This document shows positions 1 to 7,719 of a stretch of 64,000 bases of DNA, piece by piece (the first letter of the stretch is position 1; each line of letters opens with the position of its first letter). The notes under the pieces were generated by a model. The model saw only the letters and a program-made list of their open reading frames with translations, had not been told where the DNA came from and did not search any database. The stretch spans positions 16,154 through 80,153 of the forward strand of contig CAZMBE010000014.1 in NCBI GenBank assembly GCA_964564625.1, written 5' to 3'. Origin of the DNA: UBA2185 sp964564625 (lineage in GTDB: Bacteria; Desulfobacterota; Syntrophia; Syntrophales; UBA2185). Made by a program: the position numbers and the translations under genes.

Positions 1-1
1 A

Positions 2-331
2 TTCCAGGACCTTTCTCCGGAAGAGAAGGAATCGATGATTCTGAAGCAGGGAATACCGTATCTTACCTTACTATGGCGCAGGGGTCATATTATGCTGTAC
101 ATCGGAAATTATCAGGGAAAACCCCTTATTTTTCATAATATATGGGGTGTCAGAACGAAGGATTTGCTGGGCAGGGCAGGCCAAAGAATAGTTGGCCATG
201 CGGCCATCACTACCCTCAACCCGGGAATGGAATTCCGGAATGATGGCGCTCCCGAAAGCAATTATGTGAACAGCATTCTGGGGATGACCATATTAGTAAA
301 TCCAAAAGATCCGGAAGTATTGAAACAATGA
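2..331 (+). CDS. NlpC/P60-type cell-wall hydrolase, C-terminal part (truncated by window start)
   Basis: The reading frame is open from the first bases and ends at TGA 329-331, so only about the last 109 residues are present. The visible part has GHIMLYIG followed by a Phe-His-Asn-Ile-Trp-Gly segment. This matches the catalytic His strand and the third polar position of NlpC/P60 papain-fold peptidases, in the SH3b-NlpC/P60 arrangement where the start of the frame would hold the nucleophilic Cys. Such enzymes cleave D-gamma-Glu-diaminopimelate bonds in peptidoglycan in the periplasm. The catalytic Cys and any signal peptide lie outside the window. The next gene starts about 12 bases on, so the two may be co-transcribed. 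The family assignment rests on a short segment. Confidence 0.7.
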   Translation, partial: FQDLSPEEKESMILKQGIPYLTLLWRRGHIMLYIGNYQGKPLIFHNIWGVRTKDLLGRAGQRIVGHAAITTLNPGMEFRNDGAPESNYVNSILGMTILVNPKDPEVLKQ

Positions 332-343
332 GAGGTGGTGAAA

Positions 344-2503
344 ATGCCTGGTCTTAATGCTATTTTTTCGCCGGAATCTGTGGCCATTGTGGGAGCTTCA
401 AACACGCCGGGCAAGGTGGGGCATGACATTTTTGCCAATATTTTGAGCGGCCACTATCAGGGCACGCTGTATCCGGTCAATCCCAAGGCACGGTCGATAC
501 TCAGCGTCAAGGCATATCCTACAATCATGGATATCCCCGACAGTGTGGATCTCGCGATCATTATTCTTCCTCCCAAGGCTTCTCTTGCGGCCATCGAAGA
601 AGGAATACATAAAGGGATAAAGGGGTTTGTCATTGTGTCTGCGGGTTTCCGGGAAATCGGCGGAGAGGGGTTGGAAATTGAGAACAGGATAGTCGCGATT
701 TGTAAAGAAGCGGGTGTTCGACTTGTGGGCCCCAACTGCCTCGGTGTCATTAATCCCATCCCTATGGTCAGTTTGAATGCCAGTTTCTCCCCGCGGATGC
801 CCTCACCAGGCAATATTTCTTTTATTTCCCAGAGCGGAGCGCTTTGTACGGCGGTCCTTGATTTTGCCGCGGACAGGGAAATCGGCTTTTCCAAGTTCAT
901 CTCCATAGGAAATAAGGCCGATGTAGATGAGTTGGACCTCTTGAAGTTCTTTCATGAGGACCCTGATACTTCGGTCATCATGCTGTATATAGAGGAGCTG
1001 CGAAAGGGCGCTGAATTTGTGATGGCCGTGAAAGAGATCACTTCCGGGGCGAGACCGACGCCGGTTCTGGCCATAAAATCAGGAAGGACAAAAGCAGGCG
1101 CCATGGCGGCGGCGTCTCATACAGGCGCGTTAGCGGGAAGGGATGCGGTATATGATGCGATCTTCAAGCAGGCGGGCATCATCCGTGCAGAGTCTGTCGA
1201 TGAGCTCTTTGATTACGCGAATGTCTTTGCCTACAAGCAGGAGAGCAAGCTGGGAAAACGGACAAGGATACTGCCGAGAGGAAATCGAGTTGCCATTGTC
1301 ACCAATGCCGGCGGACCGGGGATTCTGGCCACAGACATGACGGTATCCTCAGACCTTACCTTGGCGAAGTTTCAAAAGGAGACGATTGAGGATCTCGCGA
1401 GCCATTTGCCGGCGACAGCGAACATTCACAACCCCGTTGATGTCATCGGAGACGCGTCTTCCGATCGTTATGAACACGCCCTCAGTTCTGTAATCAGGGA
1501 TAAAGGAGTCGACGGCGCCCTTGTTATTTTGACGCCCCAGTCCATGACGGATGCCCTGGGCACGGCACAGGCGATAGTAAGGGTTGCGAGGGGGGCCGGG
1601 AAACCTATTATATGTTGCTTTATGGGCATATTCGATGTCTCCGCCGGTGTGAAATATCTGCAGGAGAACGGGTATCCTGTGTACAAGTTTCCGGAAAACG
1701 CAGCCAAGGCGTTCGGAGTAATCTACCGATATGCCAGTTGGCTTGAACGAATTCACCTTCCTCAGTTTACCTTGACACATGACAAAGAAAGGGCTGCCGG
1801 AGAGATTTCGCGGTGCCTTGCCCAGGGAAAAACGCACTTGGACGGTCTGGACAGTGTTGAGATACTGAAAAGCTATGGGTTTAATGTTCTTCCCGCGCAG
1901 TTTGCAAAAAATGAGGATGAGGCAGTAGGTATTGCCGAGCACATGGCATATCCCGTGGTAATGAAAATCGTGTCGGAGCAGGTTCTCCATAAGACAGAGG
2001 TGTGCGGTGTCATAGTAGGCATCAGGAATAATGAGGATGCCCGAGAGGCCTACCGGAAAATAATGGAGAATGCAAAAAGGCTCAGGCCGGACGCGCTCAT
2101 TGAAGGGGTCATGGTACAAAAGATGGCCATGCCGGGAGAGGAAATCATACTGGGCATGAATCGGACGCCTTTTGGCCCTTTGCTCATGTTCGGTCTGGGC
2201 GGGATATTCGTGGAAGTATTTCAGGATGTCTCGTTTCGCCTGGGTCCGATATTACGAAACGAGGCCCATAGAATGATCCGGGAAATTAAAGGATATAGGC
2301 TCCTGCAGGGATTCCGGGGGCGGCCGAAGGTAGACATCGAAGCGATCGAAAGAGCGTTAGTAGGCTTATCCGATATGGTTGCAGATAATCCGGAAATTAA
2401 GGAGATGGATATCAATCCACTCATGGTACACAGCGAAGGTGAAGGCGCAACAGTGGCTGACTGCCGGATCATCCTTAAAAAAATCGGCAGTGAGGTCAGG
2501 TAG
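344..2503 (+). CDS. ADP-forming acetate/acyl-CoA synthetase (alpha-beta fusion)
   Basis: About 719 residues, the normal size of a fused NDP-forming acyl-CoA synthetase (acyl-CoA + ADP + Pi to acid + ATP + CoA). The N-terminal CoA-binding Rossmann domain starts with AIVGASNTPGKVGHDIF; the SHTGALAGRDAVYDA segment near residue 260 carries the phosphorylatable His region; the last 220 residues form an ATP-grasp domain (LKSYGFNVLPAQ, then HKTEVCGVIVGI, then EMDINPLMV). I chose ATG 344 because GAGGTG at 332-337 is a well-spaced ribosome site; GTG 335 is also possible. In anaerobes this enzyme makes ATP from acyl-CoA by substrate-level phosphorylation. Substrate specificity cannot be read from the sequence. 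Confidence 0.9.
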   Translation: MPGLNAIFSPESVAIVGASNTPGKVGHDIFANILSGHYQGTLYPVNPKARSILSVKAYPTIMDIPDSVDLAIIILPPKASLAAIEEGIHKGIKGFVIVSAGFREIGGEGLEIENRIVAICKEAGVRLVGPNCLGVINPIPMVSLNASFSPRMPSPGNISFISQSGALCTAVLDFAADREIGFSKFISIGNKADVDELDLLKFFHEDPDTSVIMLYIEELRKGAEFVMAVKEITSGARPTPVLAIKSGRTKAGAMAAASHTGALAGRDAVYDAIFKQAGIIRAESVDELFDYANVFAYKQESKLGKRTRILPRGNRVAIVTNAGGPGILATDMTVSSDLTLAKFQKETIEDLASHLPATANIHNPVDVIGDASSDRYEHALSSVIRDKGVDGALVILTPQSMTDALGTAQAIVRVARGAGKPIICCFMGIFDVSAGVKYLQENGYPVYKFPENAAKAFGVIYRYASWLERIHLPQFTLTHDKERAAGEISRCLAQGKTHLDGLDSVEILKSYGFNVLPAQFAKNEDEAVGIAEHMAYPVVMKIVSEQVLHKTEVCGVIVGIRNNEDAREAYRKIMENAKRLRPDALIEGVMVQKMAMPGEEIILGMNRTPFGPLLMFGLGGIFVEVFQDVSFRLGPILRNEAHRMIREIKGYRLLQGFRGRPKVDIEAIERALVGLSDMVADNPEIKEMDINPLMVHSEGEGATVADCRIILKKIGSEVR

Positions 2504-2582
2504 CGGGAAAAGAACAAGGCTGCAGCCGCATTTCGTAATGTACCACGCAAGATGGTTCAATTTACCGACAAGGAGGTAAGAT

Positions 2583-3239
2583 ATGGCGAAGGTAGGAGTA
2601 GTATTATCGGGTAGTGGAGTGTTTGATGGCGCCGAAATTCATGAGGCGACCCTCACGCTGTTATTCCTGGACAAAGCGGGGGCGGAAATAATCTGCATGG
2701 CTCCGAATATCGATCAGATGCACGTGGTCAACCACATAAAAGGTGAGGCCACCGGTGAAAAGAGGAATGTGCTGGTCGAATCGTCCCGCATCGCGAGAGG
2801 GGTTATCAAAGACATGAAAGAGGTAAAAGCGGGCGATCTCGATGCCCTGATCTTCCCCGGAGGTTTTGGCGCGGCGAAAAATCTGTGCGACTTTGCCGTG
2901 AAGGGAGTGGACTGTACCGTCAATCCCGCCGTTGAGAAATTGATAAAAGAAATGCACGCGGCGAAGAAGCCCTTGGGATTTGCCTGCATTGCTCCGGTTA
3001 TCGCGGCAAAAGTGCTTGGATCGTTCAACCCCCGTTTGACCATAGGGAATGATAAAGGCACGGCGGAGGCCATAGAAAAAATGGGAGGGAAGCATATCGA
3101 TGCCCCTGTTGACGGTGCGGTGGTGTGCCAGAAAAACAAGATCGCGTCAACCCCCGCCTACATGCTGGGACCGACAATATCTAACGTTGCCCTGGGGATG
3201 GAAAAATTAGTGAATGAAGTGTTAAAGTTAGTGGGATGA
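2583..3239 (+). CDS. elbB: Isoprenoid biosynthesis glyoxalase ElbB (DJ-1/PfpI superfamily)
   Basis: 218 residues, full length for ElbB. It has the DJ-1/PfpI fold signatures: N-terminal VGVVLSGSGVFDGAEIHE, a FPGGFGAAKNL acidic-turn region, and the nucleophile-elbow Cys in LGFACIAPV. The C-terminal part contains DAPVDGAVVCQKNKIASTPAYM, typical of the ElbB branch. A very strong ribosome site, AAGGAGGTAAGAT, precedes the ATG. E. coli ElbB has weak glyoxalase activity and was once linked to early isoprenoid synthesis; the physiological role is unsettled. It lies 79 bases after the acyl-CoA synthetase on the same strand, so it may be co-transcribed. Confidence 0.9.
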   Translation: MAKVGVVLSGSGVFDGAEIHEATLTLLFLDKAGAEIICMAPNIDQMHVVNHIKGEATGEKRNVLVESSRIARGVIKDMKEVKAGDLDALIFPGGFGAAKNLCDFAVKGVDCTVNPAVEKLIKEMHAAKKPLGFACIAPVIAAKVLGSFNPRLTIGNDKGTAEAIEKMGGKHIDAPVDGAVVCQKNKIASTPAYMLGPTISNVALGMEKLVNEVLKLVG

Positions 3240-3286
3240 TATTTCACTGCAGAAACTAAGTTGCCTTCAAACAGTACATAGCATCA

Positions 3287-3330
3287 GGCGAGATACCCGG
3301 CGTGCGTGACGGCAGGACAGGTGTCTCGCC
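3287..3330 (+). terminator. Hairpin, possible terminator after elbB
   Basis: GGCGAGATACC (3287-3297) pairs with GGTGTCTCGCC (3320-3330), 11 bp with one G-T pair. It is followed by TGTCTATTCC, only a weak T-rich tail. It lies between elbB and truA, so it could end the elbB transcript or be a stable mRNA structure. Confidence 0.45.
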
Positions 3331-3381
3331 TGTCTATTCCCTTATTCATCCTCAGCGCGAATGAAAGATGGGGATTTCTTT

Positions 3382-4185
3382 TTGACGAACGTGAAATATA
3401 AAATCACTATCGAATATGACGGCACCAGTTACCGGGGCTGGCAGACACAGCTGAACGCGAAGAGTGTCCAGGGGACATTGATAGATGCAGCCCAGAAACT
3501 GTTCGGGGAGAAGGTGGAGGTCCAGGGGGCAGGTCGTACTGATGCCGGTGTCCACGCCCTCGGCCAGATTGCCCACATGGGTACGACAAAGGTAATGCCG
3601 CCCCGGAAAATCCGGGAAGGCTTGAATGACCTGCTCCCCTCCAATATCAATATTCTTCGCGTTGAGGAAGTCCCCATCAGTTTTCATGCCCGACATTACG
3701 CGCAGGCCCGAAGCTATGTGTACGTCATCTCGAAACACCGGACCGCCTTTGGAAAACGGTATGTCTGGTGGGTAAGGGATGTGCTGGATATAGAGAAGAT
3801 GCGGTCCGCGTGCAATCTGTTTGAGGGATTCCATGATTTCGCGTCTTTTGCGGACAAAAGGCTGGATAAAGATGCGTCCACGAAGGTCAAACTGGAGAGT
3901 GCGGAAATGCAGGAGATTGGAGACCTCATAGTTCTTCGCTTTGTAGGTTCCCATTTTCTCTGGAAAATGGTCCGCAGGATGGTGGGGATTATCGTCGAAG
4001 TGGGGAGGGGAAATCTGACGTACCGGGATGTTAAAAAATTGCTCGAACAGCCCTCCGACCTGCCGGCAAAACACACGGCACCGCCTTCCGGCCTTTTCCT
4101 GGAGCGGGTTGTATACGAAGGTGACACGGAGAAAGGGGAACACCCGGGCGGGCTGTTGTTTCCTCTTATTTTACACAGGCGCTAA
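3382..4185 (+). CDS. truA: tRNA pseudouridine(38-40) synthase TruA
   Basis: About 267 residues. TruA isomerises uridines 38-40 in the anticodon stem-loop of tRNAs. The start has IEYDGTSYRGWQTQ, the catalytic Asp sits in GAGRTDAGVHALGQ, and the C-terminal half has FLWKMVRRMVGIIVEVGRG, all diagnostic for TruA. TTG 3382 gives the family-typical MTNVKYKITIEYDGT start, with GGGG at 3370-3373 as a ribosome site. ATG 3361 would add seven residues without a clear ribosome site, and GTG 3391 is a third option. The C-terminus (after LERVVYEGD) is slightly extended and not conserved. Confidence 0.92.
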   Translation: MTNVKYKITIEYDGTSYRGWQTQLNAKSVQGTLIDAAQKLFGEKVEVQGAGRTDAGVHALGQIAHMGTTKVMPPRKIREGLNDLLPSNINILRVEEVPISFHARHYAQARSYVYVISKHRTAFGKRYVWWVRDVLDIEKMRSACNLFEGFHDFASFADKRLDKDASTKVKLESAEMQEIGDLIVLRFVGSHFLWKMVRRMVGIIVEVGRGNLTYRDVKKLLEQPSDLPAKHTAPPSGLFLERVVYEGDTEKGEHPGGLLFPLILHRR

Positions 4186-4336
4186 AAACGAAGAAAAAAA
4201 ACGGCTTCAAAGAATGTCTTCATTTCACTTATGCCCCCCCCTCCAGGAGCAAAGCACGAAGCACGGATCGGTGACAGCGCTCTTCGTGTGCGCAGTAACA
4301 GCCGACGGAAAAGTTAGAATCATACTCACCTCCTTA

Positions 4337-4666
4337 TCAATCCAGCCATCCTCCAAAATACGACCGGTGCGCCTCGCAGCGGCACTTTTTATCCCACGGC
4401 TCCGGGCACTGTTGAATCAATGTGACTTTCGCGTCGCCGTCTGATTTGGACACGGGACCTCGTACAGAGACTTCATCCTCTCCCAGGAATCGGTCATGGT
4501 AGACCTCAACGGTGTAAACCCCGCATGGGGTGCAAAAAAAATACGAATCAATATATTCGTCTCCCATGATACTGCCGGATATGGACGCCACGAATGTATC
4601 TTCTCCCTTCCGCACTGCGAACATTTGATCATAAAACTTACACCTTACACTCTCATCATATAGCAT
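4337..4666 (-). CDS. Hypothetical protein, cysteine-containing, downstream of patatin gene
   Basis: 109 residues starting at ATG 4664-4666 (MLYDESVRCKFYDQM), overlapping the end of the patatin gene by 11 bases, which suggests translational coupling. The protein is acidic and mostly beta-like, with Cys pairs in FFCTPCGVY and at the C-terminus (QQCPEPWDKKCRCEAH) that could bind a metal. I do not recognise the family. A start at 4705 is open but would lie deep within the patatin frame. Reality as a gene is supported mainly by the overlap and by ordinary amino-acid composition. Confidence 0.55.
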   Translation of the reverse strand: MLYDESVRCKFYDQMFAVRKGEDTFVASISGSIMGDEYIDSYFFCTPCGVYTVEVYHDRFLGEDEVSVRGPVSKSDGDAKVTLIQQCPEPWDKKCRCEAHRSYFGGWLD

Positions 4667-5543
4667 GAGACAGGTACTCTTTCGCCCTTCTATGTCCCAG
4701 GTCAATCATCTCAGATGCCCTGTCAAACTCCAATGTCTTACACGCGTTCCTGGGAATTTCTATGACGATGTCTGCTGGATAGGCGGCAAGCTTTTGTCGT
4801 GCTATGGCACTCTGCATCGCTTCAAACGACTGAATGGCGATATCGTACGCGCCCCAGTCTCGACTGATGCTGCTATTCACGGATTGTTGAAGGAGGGTTA
4901 TAAAGCGGTTGATCTTTTCCTGCAACGGTGATGTATGAGACGCTGGCGGAGAACTCATGACACTCAGTGGTTCCGGATTGTCTGCGGGGCCCCCCAGGTA
5001 TACCGCAACTGTCATATCGGTGTCATCGCCAATCGTTGCGGCAACAGGTACAGGATTCAATACCCCTCCATCAATAAGATCGGTTCCTTTGTATTTAAAT
5101 GGAGTAAAGAGAAGGGGTATCGACATAGATGCTCTTATCGCGTCAAAAAGTTTCCCCGACTTTATCCAGATTTCCTTATGGCCCTTCACATCAGTCGCAA
5201 CAGCAGTATAGTGAATGGGGAGATCCTCGATCAATTGCTCTCCCACGAGATTGACTAAAGCATTTATGATCTTGTCGCCTTTGACGAGTCCACTCTTATC
5301 CCATGAAAGATCCAGAAAAGTGACTATGTCAACTTTCCTTATGGCCCGCACCCATTGCTCATATTCATTGAGTTTTCCGGCTGCATATACCCCCCCTATA
5401 AGCGCACCAATTGAACAACCGGCGATTGAGCGTATCTTGTAACCATTTTCTTCAAGCCAATGAATAACGCCAATGTGCGCTAATCCTCGAGCGCCGCCGC
5501 TTCCTAAAACCAGAGACACGGTTTTCATATTCGTTTTTGCCAT
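4656..5543 (-). CDS. Patatin-like phospholipase
   Basis: 295 residues. Patatin-domain serine lipases use a Ser-Asp dyad to hydrolyse acyl esters. The glycine-rich oxyanion loop is GSGGARGLAHIGVI near residue 14, the nucleophile elbow GCSIGALIGG follows near residue 42, and the catalytic Asp is in DGGVLNPVPV near residue 158. No signal peptide or transmembrane segment is obvious, so it is probably cytoplasmic, like the RssA/YchK group. It is followed by an overlapping small gene and preceded, 83 bases away, by an acyl-CoA thioesterase on the same strand, so the three may form a lipid-turnover unit. Confidence 0.9.
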   Translation of the reverse strand: MAKTNMKTVSLVLGSGGARGLAHIGVIHWLEENGYKIRSIAGCSIGALIGGVYAAGKLNEYEQWVRAIRKVDIVTFLDLSWDKSGLVKGDKIINALVNLVGEQLIEDLPIHYTAVATDVKGHKEIWIKSGKLFDAIRASMSIPLLFTPFKYKGTDLIDGGVLNPVPVAATIGDDTDMTVAVYLGGPADNPEPLSVMSSPPASHTSPLQEKINRFITLLQQSVNSSISRDWGAYDIAIQSFEAMQSAIARQKLAAYPADIVIEIPRNACKTLEFDRASEMIDLGHRRAKEYLSHAI

Positions 5544-5625
5544 AAACTTTCTCAGCGCCTTTCATTGATACGCAACATGCGAATCAGGGAACCGGGCCGT
5601 ATCGTCGATCATCTGGATTCGCTGG

Positions 5626-6054
5626 TTATGGTTTTTCCCACTCAGTCAATAATTGCACGAGATCTTCAGGCAACGGATGGGACTTGTTAGTGCCTACCAG
5701 TGAACATACCCACACAATCTCTCCCTTAGCCAAACACTCAGGCGCTCCCTTTTTGAAGATCCCGAGACTCCATGTCAAACTTGATTTCCCTATTCTATTG
5801 GCAGAAATACCAATTTCAAGCAATTCATCAAAACCGATTGGTTTCAGATACTCCACCGTTGATTTAACGAGGTGAAAATCAAGCCCTCTCTTTGATACGA
5901 GAGTGTGATAGTCATATTTAATATTTCTCATATATTCAGTAATGGTGGTATCAAAGTAGGTTAGATAGTGAGCGTTAAAAACAATACCTTGACTATCAAC
6001 TTCTGCGTATCTGACGCGCAATTCATGAAAAAAATTGAATTGATCTCTCTTCAT
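5626..6054 (-). CDS. Acyl-CoA thioesterase, 4HBT hotdog family (YbgC-like)
   Basis: 142 residues from ATG 6052-6054 (MKRDQFNFFHELRVRYAEVD), preceded by AGAGGGA. The hotdog-fold motif ELRVRYAEVDSQGIVFNAHYLTYFD carries the catalytic Asp of the 4-hydroxybenzoyl-CoA thioesterase/YbgC group, which hydrolyses short-chain or aromatic acyl-CoA esters. The open frame extends to 6114 but the extra residues do not fit the family. It lies upstream of the patatin gene on the same strand. Confidence 0.88.
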   Translation of the reverse strand: MKRDQFNFFHELRVRYAEVDSQGIVFNAHYLTYFDTTITEYMRNIKYDYHTLVSKRGLDFHLVKSTVEYLKPIGFDELLEIGISANRIGKSSLTWSLGIFKKGAPECLAKGEIVWVCSLVGTNKSHPLPEDLVQLLTEWEKP

Positions 6055-6307
6055 TCTGCATGTTCCCTCTCTGTTAAAGGGGGCAACCGTCCCGTTCATA
6101 TTCATAAATGCCATTCGCTTCCGTATCCCTAATCGATTTTTCCCACAACGCTCTCTTGTCCGAGGAAGGGGCTATAAAGAGATGAGCCAGAGGCGGGCGT
6201 CCTTTTCCGCCGATTGGCTCCAGCGGCTGGTTGGGCATGTTCTATAGTGCCGTTTGCTGAGTACGTGCATGCGGTCAATGAGTCTCTCGCTTCAGACCCA
6301 TCGGACA

Positions 6308-6532
6308 TTATTTTGCAGGGCACGTTTTGATGCAGGCTTCATATCCTTCTTTGCATGCCCTTAGTGTTTCCGTCCTGAAGCCTATTTAACTGCCCCCCGA
6401 AACACAGGATGAATAAGTCGCGGTGCACTCTCTTGCGCACGTGGATTCGACTTTGCTCACATCGATGTCCTTAATACTATAAGCACAACCAGCCAACAAC
6501 GTAAGGGCAATGGTTAATAACAAAAGTTTCAT
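6308..6532 (-). pseudogene. Small Cys-rich lipoprotein interrupted by an in-frame TAA
   Basis: ATG at 6530-6532 follows a good ribosome site (GAGGAAAA). It encodes MKLLLLTIALTLLAGC, a lipoprotein signal peptide with lipobox LAGC. The mature part has a CxxxCxxxYxxC block (STCARECTATYSSC), then TAA at 6386-6388 after 48 residues. In the same frame, reading continues for 25 codons, ending TAA 6308-6310, and encodes ACKEGYEACIKTCPAK, a mirror-like CxxxYxxCxxxC block. The continuity of cysteine spacing across the TAA suggests a single nonsense mutation in a roughly 74-codon gene. Outer-membrane or periplasmic location is inferred from the lipobox. The 48-residue product may still be made. Confidence 0.7.
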
Positions 6533-6713
6533 CAGTTTTCCTCAATATTGTACTATCTCAACCACGGACTTACGATCAGACAACGTGACTGCTCGGTAAC
6601 CCCCGATGACTGTCGTCTCGAGACCAGCTATATTTCGTTTATTTGTCCATGGCGTCCAATGTTTTCTCACCGCACCGTGGGCACGTTTAGTTATATACTC
6701 CTTGGTTAATTAA

Positions 6714-6759
6714 GGACAGCCACTAATAAAAAAGAACATCTGGTAATTGGTGGCTGTCC
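6714..6759. repeat. REP-like palindrome (GGACAGCCAC type)
   Basis: GGACAGCCACTAAT (6714-6727) is matched by ATTGGTGGCTGTCC (6746-6759), 13 of 14 paired. This resembles the dispersed GGGGACAG-type REP palindromes that accompany IS200-like REP-associated transposases. No transposase is present nearby. Confidence 0.6.
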
Positions 6760-6765
6760 CCTATT

Positions 6766-7155
6766 TCACCTGGGCTTCTTCTCCGCTTGTTCTCGCAGCT
6801 GAAGCGGCTTTGTGTATGCCACAAAGACAGCGCCGTCGTCGCGACAGGCAGCTTCGCAACGTTGGAGTTCTTCCATCTGTGCCGGAACTAAAGAAGCCGG
6901 AACAAGGAGGCGGCAAAGGTGTTGCCTTTCCTGCCCACACGATGCAAGCGGAACAGCCCGGTAGGTCACAATGTGACAGTTCAGCCTGGCCTCAAGCTCA
7001 GAACGTATTTTAGCTATAGCCTCGTTAGGCAGATAAAGAGTTGTGGTATCGATGTTATGGAGCAGTGCAATAGGAAGCTGCTCGAGGAATGGAAAAGCTT
7101 GGCAGAAATCGGCGAGCTTTGATGAGTCTGAGTTTGGCAACGAGTCCATTTCCAT
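6766..7155 (-). CDS. Hypothetical protein in accessory scar
   Basis: 129 residues (MEMDSLPNSDSSKLADFC to EKKPR). No family recognised. The middle (IRSELEARLNCHIVTYRAVPL) looks like a folded alpha/beta protein, and a Cys-rich stretch follows (SCGQERQHLC, then RCEAAC). The ribosome site is weak. It ends beside the REP-like palindrome and starts beside the AT-rich repeats and integrase remnant, so it may be an accessory gene or the rest of one. Its GC content is clearly higher than the flanking AT-rich DNA. Confidence 0.4.
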   Translation of the reverse strand: MEMDSLPNSDSSKLADFCQAFPFLEQLPIALLHNIDTTTLYLPNEAIAKIRSELEARLNCHIVTYRAVPLASCGQERQHLCRLLVPASLVPAQMEELQRCEAACRDDGAVFVAYTKPLQLREQAEKKPR

Positions 7156-7226
7156 CTGCTTTCATCAGGTTAACATTGTAATAGATGGAAAATATTTCAT
7201 CATATCAACCCATATAGATGGACAAA

Positions 7227-7323
7227 TTTTCCACTTATTGTGATATTAAGCTATAAAATATGGAAAATTCGCCAAATTATTTTCCGCTTATTACAAAATT
7301 AGTCTCCATCTTCCACTTATTAC
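7227..7323. repeat. Three AT-rich direct repeats upstream of integrase remnant
   Basis: TTTTCCACTTATTG at 7227-7240, TTTCCGCTTATTAC at 7281-7294 and TTCCACTTATTAC at 7311-7323 share the core TTCC[AG]CTTATT. They lie in an AT-rich stretch directly upstream of the integrase fragment start at 7342. Related ATGGA(C)AAAT motifs are interspersed. They could be recombinase or regulator binding sites; this is inference. Confidence 0.5.
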
Positions 7324-7341
7324 GTTATTAAAGGTGCAAAC

Positions 7342-7556
7342 ATGGAAAGCAAACCAAAGTTCCGTCCCAAACCAATCTCAAATTAATGTACCAAGTTCGA
7401 GAGGTCCTTCGATATCACCACTATGCGTATCGCACAGAACAAACCTATTGTCAATGGATTCTACGTTATATCAAATACTTTGGCGGTAAAACTCATCCGC
7501 GGCTTCTCGGCACAAAAAATATTGAGGCGTTTCTTTCCCATTTTGCCACATATTGA
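7342..7556 (+). pseudogene. Integron-type tyrosine recombinase, N-terminal remnant (frameshifted and truncated)
   Basis: ATG 7342 opens MESKPKFRPKPIS and then reaches TAA at 7384. Shifting by one base, consistent with loss of one A in a short A run, continues as MYQVREVLRYHHYAYRTEQ, then TYCQWILRYIKYFGGKTHP, then IEAFLSHFATY, stopping at TGA 7554-7556. The YRTEQTYCQWILRYI and HPR...IEAFLSHLA-like pattern is the N-terminal SAM-like core-binding domain of integron integrases (IntI/XerC-like). The catalytic domain with the Arg-His-Arg-Tyr residues is absent. The fragment is therefore dead. No attC site or intact cassette was recognised on either side. Confidence 0.8.
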
Positions 7557-7719
7557 TAATGACGGTCTCTTAAGAAGTTGAAGTATATCAGGTTTATAAT
7601 TTCGACTATAGGGAGAAATCTTGAAAGCCCTTAGGATTTCTCGTCGCTGCACTCCTCGAAATGACATAATTTGACTTTTTACAGGTTCGTCAACTATAAT
7701 CTGAGAAAACTTTCTTTCC
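7557..7719. repeat. Spacer with dispersed-repeat sequence
   Basis: The stretch holds TTTCTCGTCGCTGCACTCC followed by CGAAATGACATAAT and TTGACTTTTTACAG. The same motifs recur in this window at 10797-10840 and 18360-18410 (GAAATGACA) and at 62470-62483 (TTGACTTTTTAC). This pattern fits non-coding dispersed repeats. No gene is seen. Confidence 0.5.

Noticed and set aside
6129..6323. Minus-strand 64-codon frame
   Set aside because: It overlaps the end of the lipoprotein gene in another frame, and its composition is not protein-like.
6386..6388. Selenocysteine or pyrrolysine explanation for the lipoprotein stop
   Set aside because: The codon is TAA, which is not used for either, so a nonsense mutation is more likely.
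7024..7030. GTTAGGC resembling an integron core site
   Set aside because: It lies within the 6766-7155 ORF and no matching RYYYAAC/GTTRRRY pair at a normal attC distance was found.
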